Shown: piece after piece, positions 11,340-22,616 of the stretch
How the letters are laid out: every line of letters begins with the position of its first letter
How positions within the stretch are numbered: position 1 is the first letter of the stretch
Assembly: GCA_000320605.2 (NCBI GenBank)
Contig: KB445804.1
Location: 260,591-324,590 of the forward strand
Direction: 5' to 3'
Length of the DNA: 64,000 bases
DNA from: Gelatoporia subvermispora B
Taxonomy: Eukaryota > Basidiomycota > Agaricomycetes > Polyporales > Gelatoporiaceae
Made by a program: the position numbers and the translations under genes
Notes under the pieces: model-generated
The model's input: only the letters and a program-made list of their open reading frames with translations
The model's database searches: none
What the model was told of the DNA's origin: nothing

Positions 11340-13386
11340 AATGTAAGAACGGGACTACCAGGAACCAATAACAGCGCTATCGGACCCGGTGCTAATATTA
11401 GCGTCCACGAATATTTGCTTCCATGCGGTCGCTTCATACAGACTCGTGTCACCCGGCGAAACAAGCATTACACTGGCCAGTAGAGATGCCAAGCTCTAAG
11501 ACCGACCACAGATCATAGCGGGGAAACGAGCGAACATAGCTTAGAATCAGGTCCAGATACTTGTCATTTGCTCTTGGACCACAGCATGAAGAAGGCAGCG
11601 ACTTCCGCCGAGTCGGCCGATGAACATTCTGATAGGATTGAGCGGGCGTAGCCAACAGCATGACGTATCTTAGGGTAGGCGGTCCAGAATTGTTCGGGCA
11701 TTGTCGAGGATGTTCCGGGTGGTAGGGTATTAGAGACGGTCGTCCTGTGCGTTGATGACCGTTGTCTCCGGGTGCCCGAGGCTCGGTCATAGATACGGGC
11801 AGCCAGCAGCTACAGATGTGTGTATAGCGAAAGCAACGCGAGGTGATGCGAGACTGGGCTGGACCTCAACCTTCTCACAGAGAACGGAGACGAGTGGAGG
11901 TTGCGATTGAGAACGAAGATTAGCGAGTGAGAAGGACGCTGTTGCCAGATTCGGTCATCGCGGTTCTGATGCAGTTGTTCTCCGTTGTGGCGTCCAAGCA
12001 GGCCAGATGAGGCTAGGCAAATGAGTATTCGCAATTTGCGCAGTGACGGGAGATTTTCGTATATGTCTAGACTCTGCGGCACTGTATGATGTCTGATGAA
12101 ATTGACAGAACGTGGCGCACCACGGGATAGGCTTGAGAACGGGGATACGGCGCGCCTGTTGGGTGCGGGCCAAAGACACTTGTGCAAGACTGCACATATC
12201 CGGATTTTCCCGAGAGGGCGAGGCTGCGGAACCGGAGTCGATGGCGTTAGAAGTCGGCAGGTGAAGGTACTCGGAGTGTGTGTTTCAGAAATCGCGGAAC
12301 TGGATGGTTCAGCAAGTCAGCGCTGCGGCATGAGTCAGCCTTTCGAAAGTGTGAAGATGACCGAACGTTGTCCGTGCCGAGCTGAGGTATTTGAACAATC
12401 GCCCGTTGCTGCGGTCACGATAGGAGATCATGAGCGTCGTCCGATGGATAGATAGCAATCTGTCCTTCCACGCCTAGATGTGTCGAACAAGCAATTATGA
12501 GGTGGAAGGTGTCGAGATAGTGGTACCATTCAGACAGGAAGGGTTCTGAACATGAGATTATATCGACCAGGCGGCGATAGGCGGCAAAACAGAGCACCGT
12601 TACAGAAGTCCGGCGCAAATCTTGCTCAGTAAGATGGTAGTCAATGTCGCGCGCGAGAGAATGTCACGCCGGATGCATTCCGAAGAGTTCAGAATTGAAT
12701 TGTACTGCACAGCAACTTCTCTTCACGATAGTCAGGTGGGATCCAGATACCAGATGGCCGGGGTCGAGTTGCGGTTTAGGGATGGCCCGAGGAGGCGAGG
12801 TGCCCTGGAAGGTGCCAAAGACTTGCCAACAGCCGCCAGAGGAAGGCTCGGGACCTGGGCACGTGTGGCTCGCTTGCCATAACGCGCTTCGATGCGGGGT
12901 AAGAGATGGGGATAGAGATCCCAACTCCTCCCAAGCGCATCCGTTATTTCCTGCTGAGGTCATGGCCGAAAGTCTAATCCGTGCGCGGACGCGAACATCG
13001 CACGCGTGCTGACAGATGTGTTTGCATACCTGCGATCAGGTTTGTGATGCCGTCTGTAAGCCTGGATGTGAGCCTGGGGCTGGGGCCGTGTGCCTGCGCC
13101 CCCAAAGTCTATTCGCCGTTTCAAGTTATTCACAGGTCGAGGTATGAAAGGTTTGTATAAATAGGGAGAACGGTGGAGATGCGAGTGATACCAGAAGTAC
13201 GGAGGGAGCCGGTCGGATGGTTTGCGAATCGATGCCGCCAGGAAGCTGGCGTTGCGGTCAGGGTCCACCCCTCGGAGTCAGTCACGCGCTCTCCATCTCT
13301 TCATAAACCCCGCTCATCCTCGCTCAGACCCGCTCACCTTTAGCTCCCTCGTTGTCCTTCCAACTCTCAAAGAACTCTCAGAAACA
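11340..13386. other. Intergenic region without a supported gene
   Basis: About 2 kb between xylanase copy C and the next gene. Between roughly 11800 and 12620 the minus strand shows short broken frames with leucine-rich patterns such as ENLPSLRKLRIL, perhaps the remains of an F-box/LRR gene, but not enough to call. A CT-rich stretch before 13387 probably belongs to the promoter of the next gene. Confidence 0.4.
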
Positions 13387-14163
13387 ATGTCTTCAGACGA
13401 CCACAACAACGTCCACCACTCCCAGCCCATTCCTATCCACTCCCGCCGTCGTTCAGAGTCCGTCTCCGAGTCGTCCTCCGAGTCATCCGCCTCGCCCACC
13501 TCTCCTTTTCCGACTCCAATCTCGGGCGTCGCCCCCCGCATCGGGCCTCTGTCGCCCTCGACGTCGCCCATCCTGTCGTATATCATGAGCCAGCCGCCGA
13601 AGTCGCCCACCGCGACCTTCCCCTTCCGCCGGGGTTTCGGTGCCCCTGTCGTTGATGGTGAATCCCGTCTCCACAATTCCGCTGATGTGACCACCAATTG
13701 ACGTCCTACGCTCCAACGTCGTCGTTGCAGATGACGACGTTCCTGTGGAAACACCCGTCACCCGACATGCCCGCCGTGCGAGCACCGCCTGGGCGGGCAG
13801 CGAGCGTCCCTCGCAGCCCGCGCTCATTCCTCCCCAGAAGCAAGACCGTGCAGCAGGCGTTCTGCGGCGTCTCTCGCTCGGTGGTGCGCTAGCTAGGGTA
13901 TGTTCCCCTGCTCGTACGACTCCCTCTCAGACGCTCACATTCCGCCTCAGCCTCATATACAGATCCCGAAGTCCCCGCCTCCTTCTACTGCAGCTCCGCG
14001 GGTCCCCACACCGCCACAGCACGCCGCTGCAGTGGGTGCCGGGCTGAATGGGCGCAAGGTGCGCCGCTCGGCGACGATGGGCGGGGGCTCCCCGCCAAAG
14101 CCCCGCGCGCCGTCCCCCATGGGTGAACGCATGCTCAAGGGACACTTCGACGGGTTCAACTGA
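13387..14163 (+). CDS. Conserved basidiomycete protein of unknown function, Ser/Pro-rich
   Basis: Exons 13387-13657, 13731-13897 and 13951-14163 give 216 aa with GT-AG introns in phase. The sequence is rich in Ser, Pro and Arg and lacks a signal peptide or membrane span. Ordered islands stand out: SPTSPFPTPISG, PILSYIMSQ, TFPFRRGFGAPVVD, LRRLSLGGALARP, RRSATMGGG and the C-terminal APSPMGERMLKGHFDGFN. From memory such islands recur in hypothetical proteins of agaricomycetes. RRLSLG and RRSATM look like basophilic kinase sites, so it may be a phosphorylated regulator; that is inference. The GC-rich codons and clean splicing indicate a live gene. Confidence 0.8.
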
Positions 14164-16741
14164 GCGCGTGCCCCGGTCCTGAAGTCTAAGCTCGAGCCGA
14201 AAGAGTCCCGACAAGTGTATTCTTATTGCCTGCATTGTCCCGTTCCTGCCCCGTCCCGACTCGCCTCGCTCCCGATTCCCGAACTGCATTCTTGCATTTG
14301 GAATGCCATGTTTGTGCCCGGGGCGCAGCACATCAGCATACGGCTCCCCGTTGCGACGAGCCGAACCCGCATCCGAAGCATCGCAGCACATCACTAGCCC
14401 CCTCTAGCCCCTCGCCTTGCCTTCGCCTCGCTTCCGCACAACCGCTCGCTCGCACAGCCGGTCCCCCGTGCGGGTCCCCTGCGCCTCCCCTTCACGCTCC
14501 CGGGGCCCCGCGCAGTTTCCTCCCCTTCTTGTCCCACCCCATATCCAAACATAACCTCCTCCAAGTACCTAACACAAAACTCTCCGCCTTCCGAAAGTCT
14601 CCGACGTCGTCTTCTATAGGAGTCTTGGCCTCGTGACTTCCAGAAGAGCCTCGCACTAAATCGTTGTATCATCACGTTAGCGCCGCTCTATCGTTTCGAA
14701 AACAAGTATATCTCTCTCAATCGAACGCATTGGTGGTCCCATCGTTTTTACTCTCGCCATTCCAGTTTCGCGTTTCACCTCGTCGTCTCATCATTCTTGC
14801 GTCTGTAAATTATCATAGTTTGCCCGAATTGGTACTGGTTACAGCCCTCTTTGTATGTACGATACATGATACTGGATTCGTTGTCCTCGTTCGGCCTCGG
14901 CCTGCCCAGATTCGTCAGTATTTCAGTTGTGGGACCCGCGTTGATAGGGGCACATCACTTCACGTTCTGTGCGGATCCTTCTTGAACGCGTGACCACCTC
15001 GAGGCAGCAAGATCTCCGATTAATGCAACTCAGTTCGCCTACAGTACTGTGTGGTTGGTGACGCAGCGGTGACGTTTGTCTCGTCGCTGCGCCTCCAGGC
15101 ATGGGCATGTGTGATTTCGAGCACGCCGGCGGCAGGCACACTTCCATCCGCGCGGAATGGCGGACGGATTTTGAAGGAGAAGCCTTTAGTGAGAATAATC
15201 GTGGCTGGTGGTTCTCTGGGAGGTGTGAACGTGTAGGTGTAAATAGCCGCAGATCTGGGACGCTCAGGATCTTTTGTATTGCGAGAAGTTCTGAAGGAGG
15301 GCTGGAGGGCTGGAGGGCTGCAACATACATGAGTACGTACGCTCGGCCTCAGTGAGTCGCAGCAGGTGAGTAGATATCCGAAACCTTGTGTGGTGCATAT
15401 TCCTGCGTAACTGGTCATATCAAGAGTGCTTCGACGAGTCGATCAATCGGGTCTACATGACGGGACCCCCCGAGTGGTAATATGTCGAAAAAGGAGACAT
15501 GGCTGGTTTAGTCTCATCGCAAACAGGTGCAAATATGATCTGAGACGATGGGAAGCGCCCAAGGTGCATGATCTCGACGTGACCTGCTGGCATGTCGAGA
15601 ATTTGCCTCCACCACACCCTATAGCTACTCGCACAGATCTTGGTGTTGAATTTGTAGTCTTCTGTGTATCAGCTGAGAATGAGGCGTCTTGCGACATTGG
15701 TGAATGACTAGTCTCATTCCCACCAACCTTTTCTAAGTTTGATCGCTATCTCCCTCTCATCACTATTCGAACATCTCAAGCTTCAAAGCGACAACCTTCA
15801 TCTCGACAACAGCTGTATTGCGAGGTAGCAGCTGTTTGTTGTATGCTTCGATGCAATCCGAATATCCTACAGGCGGAAGACTCATTGTAGACCTGGCCTC
15901 TAGCGATGCTCGTGCTTTCTTGCTGCTCGCGTCGTTACCTATTCCCATGCCTGACCAATGGAGGCGAGGACCACACTTGGGCAACGTATGCATATTGCGA
16001 TGGGTTGCTGAGTACTCTTCGACCCTGTTCTGATATTTTCTCAACGCCACTCGCGTACCTGCTTCCGGCCCTCCTCTGATGCCAGTGTCGCATTCGCTTT
16101 CCTGCTTCCCATGCCAGCCCATCGCCCTGCGATAGCTCCTGTACCTCTGTGGACCTCGACAGGTTCGTATGCTCTTTCGATCTACTTGGCGATGTTGACA
16201 AGATGATAGTGAACGACTTACGACATGCCAGGGCATCCATCCCTCGACTACGTCTACGTAGCACCATCAGTGGGCCCACCACTCGTGTCGTCGCAGGAGC
16301 CCTTAGCTACAGGGTCTTCATCGTGCACATCATGTCAGGAGCCCTGTCCTGCGACCCGGAGTGGACGCTCGCAGACTGCATGTCTAGTGTCGGTTAGCCA
16401 TAGAACTGTAATCACAGACGATTCAAATACAGTCGTGCAACTGCCCCTCACTCTTTTCCCGACGCGACGAGATCCAGCGCATCTGCGAGTGGCGAACCTG
16501 CGGCGCAGCCACGCGTACCGCACGCATCCTTGACACAGAGCATCACCGGAAGATATCAGTCAGAAGCATCCCGAGCGGCAATCAGGGTCGGACGTAGCTG
16601 CTTCTTTAAGCCGCCCCAGCACGCACGGACGCACGACCCAAAGCACGCTGGCCCTCCCTCGTGTTCCCACTGCCCCGCGTCCCTACGATCACTAGGGTCC
16701 ACATCCCTCGGCGCCTGACGAGATAGAGACGGACGGTCGAT
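14164..16741. other. Intergenic region without a supported gene
   Basis: About 2.6 kb. The first 500 bases are pyrimidine-rich and probably hold the 3' untranslated region of the preceding gene. A short run of ggagggct units lies near 15295-15320. No frame here showed a recognisable domain or coherent splicing. Confidence 0.4.
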
Positions 16742-18773
16742 ATGGCCATAGACAGCGTCGTGCTGCTGCTTGCACTCTCGGGCGCGGTCGTGGCGTATGT
16801 TTTGTTCGCGCGCCATGCTAGTGCGCACAAGCTCCCGCTGCCACCTGGGCCGAAAGGATGGCCCCTCATCGGGAACATGCTCGATATGCCGCAGGATAAG
16901 CCATGGGAGACGTATGCGAAATGGGGGAAGACATACGGTATGTAGAATATTCCAGTGTATCTTGGTATAGCTGACACGGGGTGGTGGTATAGGTCCTGTC
17001 GTGCACTTGCGTATGGCAGGGAAGCCGATGATCATTCTGAACACGGCAAAGGCTGCGTCGGATTTGCTAGATGCACGATCTGCCAACTATTCGGATAGGT
17101 ACCAGCCTACCATGTTGAATTTGTGAGTAACGTCGTCATAGCAACGCAATTGCTGCTTATGCATTGTATACTGCGCGGTTCTGCTTGACAGGATTGACTT
17201 CACGTGGAACCCGGTCATGATGCGATACGGCGCACACTGGCGACAACATCGCCGGTTGATCCACAAGTATTGGAACGAAGAGGCGATTAGGACATACGAG
17301 CCAGTGCAACTTGCGAAGGCGCGGAAGCTCCTTTCGCTACTGTTGCAGAGCCCAGAGGATTTTGTCGAGCATTGCCGGTTGTATGTATAAATCAACTATT
17401 GCAGAAGTCGAAAACCGAGCACTGTCCAGTACAATAGGTGCTGCCCTCCTTGAGTTGGTCTATGGTAGTCCAGTGGAAGATGGGAAGCATCGGTATTTGA
17501 AGTATGCGGAGGATGTAGCGAAGACTGTCATTGAGGCGTTCCTCCCGGGAAACATGGTCGTTGAGGTGCTCCCGTTCCTGAAGTATATGCCATCCTGGTT
17601 TCCGGGCGCGACGTACAAGAAGCGGCTTGTGCAGTGGCGGCAAGATGTCATTGCTTTGCGAAGGTATGCATTCGAGGACGTCAAGGCCGACTTGGTACGT
17701 GGATTGAAAATGGGGCTTCACCCCGTCTGATCATTTCGATTGTGATTGGTAGGCTAAGGGAACCGCTAGGCCTTCGCTCGTCACGCAAATGCTCGATGAG
17801 ATCTCGAACCTTGGGGGGTCAGAATACCTGGAAGAAGAAGACATCGCAAGAGGTTCTAGCGCAGTCATCTATGCGGGTATGTGCCTCATGCGTGGATCTG
17901 ACAGATGACTTTGCTCAAGTCACTTGACAGCTGGTGCAGACACGGTATATCGCCCTACTTCGACTGCCAAGCCATGGGTTTCTGACCGTCGTTATGATGC
18001 AGACATATTCCACCCTGCTGGCTTTCTTCCTTGCGATGGTGCTGCACCCCGATGTACAGAAGAGGGCACAGGAAGAATTAGCGAAAATCGTCGGGCCAGG
18101 CCGATTGCCCGAGTTTTCTGATCGAGAGTCCCTTCCGTACATCTTCGCCATCATCAAAGAGTGTACACGGTGGATTCCAGTGGTGCCGCTGGGGGTGGCA
18201 CATTCCAGCATGGAAGATGACGAGTACGAGGGTTACCTCATTCCGAAGGGATCAGTCATGATGCCGAACCAATGGTGAGCTTCTCACTGCGACTTTGCGC
18301 ATCGTCATCTCATGTGACGCTAGGGCGATCCTGCATAATCCCGATGACTACCCGGAGCCCGAAGCGTTCAAGCCCGAGCGGTTCATGAAGGATGGGAAAT
18401 TCAACCCCGACATCAGAGACCCGCACACAGCGGCGTTTGGATTCGGACGACGGTAGGACATCAGAGCTACCGTTGGGACACAATTGACGGCTTTATGGCA
18501 ATAGGATATGTCCCGGAAGACATTTCAGCGACGCTACATTATTCATCAACATAGCGTCCATTCTGCATGTATTTCACATAAGCCCGCCCGTGAATGGGCA
18601 CGGTGAACCCGAGTATCCCGAAGTGAATATTACTTCTGGTCTCGTTACGTACGTCGTCCCTCGCCCTGGGAGAGGTCGAGGCTAACCGACGTGAACGCAG
18701 ATACCCTTCGGCGTTTAGCTGTATTATCAAGCCACGCTCAGCTCTCGCCGAGCAGCTCGTCCTCGATCTGTAG
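16742..18773 (+). CDS. Cytochrome P450 monooxygenase 1
   Basis: Membrane-anchored haem-thiolate monooxygenase, here probably acting on a terpene. Exons 16742-16937, 16993-17122, 17192-17380, 17430-17694, 17753-17876, 17931-17944, 18003-18274, 18324-18452, 18505-18648 and 18701-18773 give 511 aa. An N-terminal anchor (VVLLLALSGAVVAYVLFA) is followed by the proline hinge LPLPPGPKGWPLIGN. The I-helix reads AGADTT (302-307), the K-helix ExxR is E359-R362, the PERF motif is present (KPERFM) and the haem ligand is C442 in FGFGRRICPGR. The AGADT codons sit on a 14-nt exon. It resembles the fungal O-methylsterigmatocystin oxidoreductase-like group. It opens a run of terpenoid-type genes and is related to P450-2. 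Confidence 0.93.
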
Positions 18774-20334
18774 CTTGTCTACGGGACGGTAGCATGACCT
18801 TGTTTCCTTGCTGTAGATTTGGCATGCGAGTTTTGCCGTCATCGCTCAAACACTGTCCTGAGGGATTCGGACTCGTTTGTGCACCTGTCCGGTCCTAAAT
18901 GGGCACGTGAGATGGTCGCGTGCAACCTTTCGACCTGTGCGATGTCTTTACCCGAAGGGTCTGAGAAGCACATTGTCGCTCGGCAAGAACATTCCTCCGT
19001 CTTATATCGACTTCTGGTGTGCTTTCACTGTTTAGACATGTCCTGTCACCACGTCTTGACCTATTCTCCCTCACCTTCGAAGGTCGAACTTACACGTTGC
19101 GTAAGTGTCCCCTGGTATCCCGATGTCGTGGAACGGCAGATTTTGTACCAGTGCAGCTTCCATCATTTCCCCTTCTCAGTACCATGGCAATGCTACTCAA
19201 CGAGGTGTTCTGATCTCCAGCAACAACAGTCGCTACCCGAGACGCTCAGTGGTACACACTGCCATAGTTAGCACAGCCTCGTGCTCTTCGACCGCTCAGG
19301 TCTTGGGGCGCTGCTTCGGGCGCCGATGGTCGCTCCTCTTTCGTCGGGGAATTGGCATCCGCTTAATTTCGAAATGCATGCCAGTGGAGAGAAGCTCATC
19401 GCGCCGCGCGTTGGGCTTTGAGTTTGTTCGCTGGCTCGAATTGAGAGCTTTTGTGCCACTCCCTCAATAGGACAAGTACGTCTCTCCCTCGCTTCTAGCT
19501 GATATTATCCTTGAATCAACGTGCAGAATTAGGAGTCAGAGAGTGCATCTCACGAGATGCGCCTTTCTCGAATCAACTCGGAGCTCTAATTCCGAGCTTC
19601 TATCGGGTGGGGGTCTGGCATGTGTAAGCTCCGGGTCAAGCTCTGTCTCTTCGCACGACCTCAAGGGACGAATGGCAAGGTCGGGTTGAACCCTAGAGAC
19701 AGCCGATATCTGCCATATGTCACGTCGTATGCCAGTGCTACTCTTTTCGGGCGCGGGTTTGCACGAAGCTGCGATTCTTCACCGGAGAACTTGTACGCTT
19801 TCATCGCGCTGATTTCGGACCATGAGACCTCTGCTTGCCGCTCTACGATGATGGACAGCGAAGACTATGGAAGAATGGCCCTATCGTGTCAGCCCATTCT
19901 GCAGCTTTGCCTGACTCAAGAGGTGGGTCTATCGCCAATTCTCATGGCAGTTCCCGCAGCAGGACAAACCTGAATTCCTCTCATGTCCGGGTCGAGCCCC
20001 TCTATCGTCTAAGGCACTCTCCCGCGAGAGCGTCGGTTGGCTGCATGCTCCCACTGAGGGTCATGCACAGCCGCTCGTCGCTGAATGCTAAGCGCGTTCG
20101 GACGAATCCGATCTGCTGAGGCGAGGTGCTAAGACTGATGTGGAGTGCGACATATTCCCTCGGACGCCAGCGGCGTGATGGCATTGCTGTCTTCGGCTCG
20201 ATTACGATAATTTGCGAGATCCGATCCTAACTTCGGAAGCCACTTATACCGTACTTACGCAGCGAACGCAGTTGAGAACCCCAGGTAGCTCGCAACTCCG
20301 CCTCTCCTTCAGCGCCGTTCTGCGTACTGCCCTC
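18774..20334. other. Intergenic region without a supported gene
   Basis: About 1.5 kb between P450-1 and the membrane protein gene. Reading frames are short and none shows a known motif. Confidence 0.4.
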
Positions 20335-21849
20335 ATGACTAGCTCTGCCAGTGTTCCCCCGCTAGACAAGATCTCCCTGATCGGTGGGTGGATTGAGACT
20401 GTGCTATGGGGTATGATTGCCTTTGCGTCATAAAGATCCATCAGCTGACTGGTGCTATCAGGAATTAAGTAAGTTAGGTTGATGCAGTAACTCTGTATTA
20501 TGGATCATAATTCTGCAGCTCGGTGGTCTTCCTCGGCGCATGCTGGGTAATATTTTGGAAAACAGGGTCAAAAACAAATCGATGGTACGGAGAATCTCAC
20601 CTCACGGGTGGTATGCAACTAGTGTTTGTAGGATGCTGGGTACAACGTCGATTGTCTTGTATATCCTGGCCACTGTACATATATCGGCAACACTGCGCCA
20701 GCTCCTGGAGGCCTTTATTTTCGTACCGCAACCTCCACAGCCCCTCTATGCCACGCTGTATTTTTCCAATGAGACAAGCCCTCTGGCATTGCTGAAGAAC
20801 GTGATATACACTACTGTCGTAAGTCCAGCGCAAGTTTCATGTGCAAGGATCGTTCCATTAACAGATATGTATGCAGGTATTCATGCAGAACTTGATTGTC
20901 GTAAGAGCCCTCGTATTGTTTCGGCCCAATTGTGTTTGAGTGCTTTGCTGCAGATCTGGAGGTTTTACATTGTTTACGGTCGCAACTGGAAGTTGACTCT
21001 TGGTCCCTGTATGTATCTTTCTGGTACCAATGTTGTTTCCTGTCCTCACACAACCCTCAGCTTGTGATAGAGCTCTCCCGTGCGGGTACGCAATATTTAA
21101 CGTCAGATACCGTACGACTAGCCTGATTATCGATTATAATAGGTGTCGCGTATGCTGGGACGATCATCCTGGCTCGACCTGGGGTCAACATCTTCGGTTC
21201 GACATTGCGAGACCTCGGCCTTATTAGCTGGTCTCTGGATATCACAGTAAATGTCACGGTGACTACTGCCATTGCGGGAAGGTTGTGGTACATGGGAAAG
21301 AAGTTGTCCATTGCGTCCTCCAGCGGTACCCATATTCAAAGCACATACGGGACTGCCATGATCACCATGATCGAGTCCGGAGCGCTCTATGCGGCAGTCA
21401 CAATTGTATTGCTCGGGCTGTACGTGAGCAAAAATCCCGCCGCGTTGGTCGCTATCGATGATGCAACTCAGCTTGCGGTAAGTCCTTCTGCATCGACGTA
21501 TTTCGATGTTGAGTTGACTTCTCGGCAGGTCTTAGTGCCCATGCTTATTATTGTTCGCGTTGGCCTCGGATTGACGCATGGTCTCCCTCGAGCGTATAGG
21601 TCATACGTAGAGAGACAAGACGACCAGCCTGTGACATTCTCCATGGGTCCCATCAGATTCCCGCATCGACGGAAGCAGCCCAACTTCGGGGGTCAGATCA
21701 CCGTCAATCGGGAGGTCGTCACGACTGACCTGAGCAAGAATTTATCGGGTGACCTTGACATGTCGGATTTTAAAGGACCTTCAGAAGATCCTGAAGGTCA
21801 TTCCGTCAAGAGCTCTGATCCTCTTACATCGCATGCACGGGCATGGTGA
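20335..21849 (+). CDS. Multi-pass membrane protein, basidiomycete 7TM-like family
   Basis: Exons that splice in phase: 20335-20410, 20462-20468 (7 nt), 20519-20584, 20632-20818, 20877-20900, 20954 to about 21009, then 21143-21477 and 21529-21849. Hydrophobic helices include SVVFLGACWVIFW, TSIVLYILATVHISATL, NLIVIWRFYIVYGRNW, SGALYAAVTIVLLGLYV and AVLVPMLIIVRVGLGL, suggesting seven spans with a polar tail ending SDPLTSHARAW. The pattern (WR.Y.VYGRNW in the middle) is typical of a large basidiomycete family with no assigned role (DUF6533/6534-like). Between about 21009 and 21143 a short exon around 21060-21084 (reading LVIELSRAG) is expected but its phase does not fit the preceding donor. That junction is unresolved; a frameshift or sequencing error is possible. 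Confidence 0.7.
20462..20468 (+). other. 7-nt micro-exon (GAATTAA)
   Basis: Flanked by tatcag and gtaagttag. It joins TGG G to C TCG GTG, giving LWGINSVVF, the family-typical first helix. Confidence 0.8.
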
Positions 21850-22616
21850 GAATATCGGGGAGCTATTGACTGGAAGAGAAGGAGAACTCCGAGCTAGTCT
21901 GGACACTATGTCAAAGATGATACAACGCTCTTTTTTCCTTTCATCTCCGGCTCATCGCACACGGCGGAGCACATGAACGCAGCGATTTGCCTAATTTACC
22001 AATGTTGTATTCCTTCGGCATATCACTAAGAATGTATCTACGCGTTCCCAGGGCGTCGTTCTGCGACGGTATCGTGAAACTTGTCATATCAGACTTGCGT
22101 ATCAGGATTCCGGGCTCTGCATTCTCATGACACATATCTCCACCCAGCTTTTTCTAAGCTCTGAATGATAACTGAGACAATTCGTAGAACTCGCTTGTCA
22201 CGAATGCCCACGTGAGGCGCTCGTTCCGCATGAATAGGGAGGCGCCGAGCGGCCAATTAGCCCGAGCTCCCACGGACCACTCCACTTTCAGTTCGTCTTA
22301 GGCACATCTTGGGTCATACCGTGATCTGTGGCAATGTCAAAATGCGACTGGTGTTCTTTTCATAGTCTGTTAATGGCCGCGACGATAGTCTCACCTCTGT
22401 TTACTGTGCCACGATACGGTTGTTTCAGATAGTCAAACTCTATCAGTTCCGTGCCAGTATGGTAAACGACAATTGTCACAGTCCATGTTGAGATCACATG
22501 TACAGTATCACAAAATTTCGCTCTTTGGCAAGCTGTGCCTCCTATGTCGCCCTGATGGACAGCATCGGCGTATTTAAGGGAACGCTTATGCGATGAAGGG
22601 TTTCATGATGTGAGCT
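21850..22616. other. Intergenic region upstream of P450-2
   Basis: About 770 bases with no gene I can support. It should hold the promoter of P450-2. Confidence 0.4.

Noticed and set aside
13314..13754. Minus-strand 146-codon frame
   Set aside because: Antisense to the Ser/Pro-rich conserved gene, crossing its intron; low-complexity reverse translation only.
14226..14636. Plus-strand 136-codon Pro/Ser-rich frame after the conserved gene
   Set aside because: Lies directly downstream of a stop codon in a pyrimidine-rich 3' region; composition explains the open frame.
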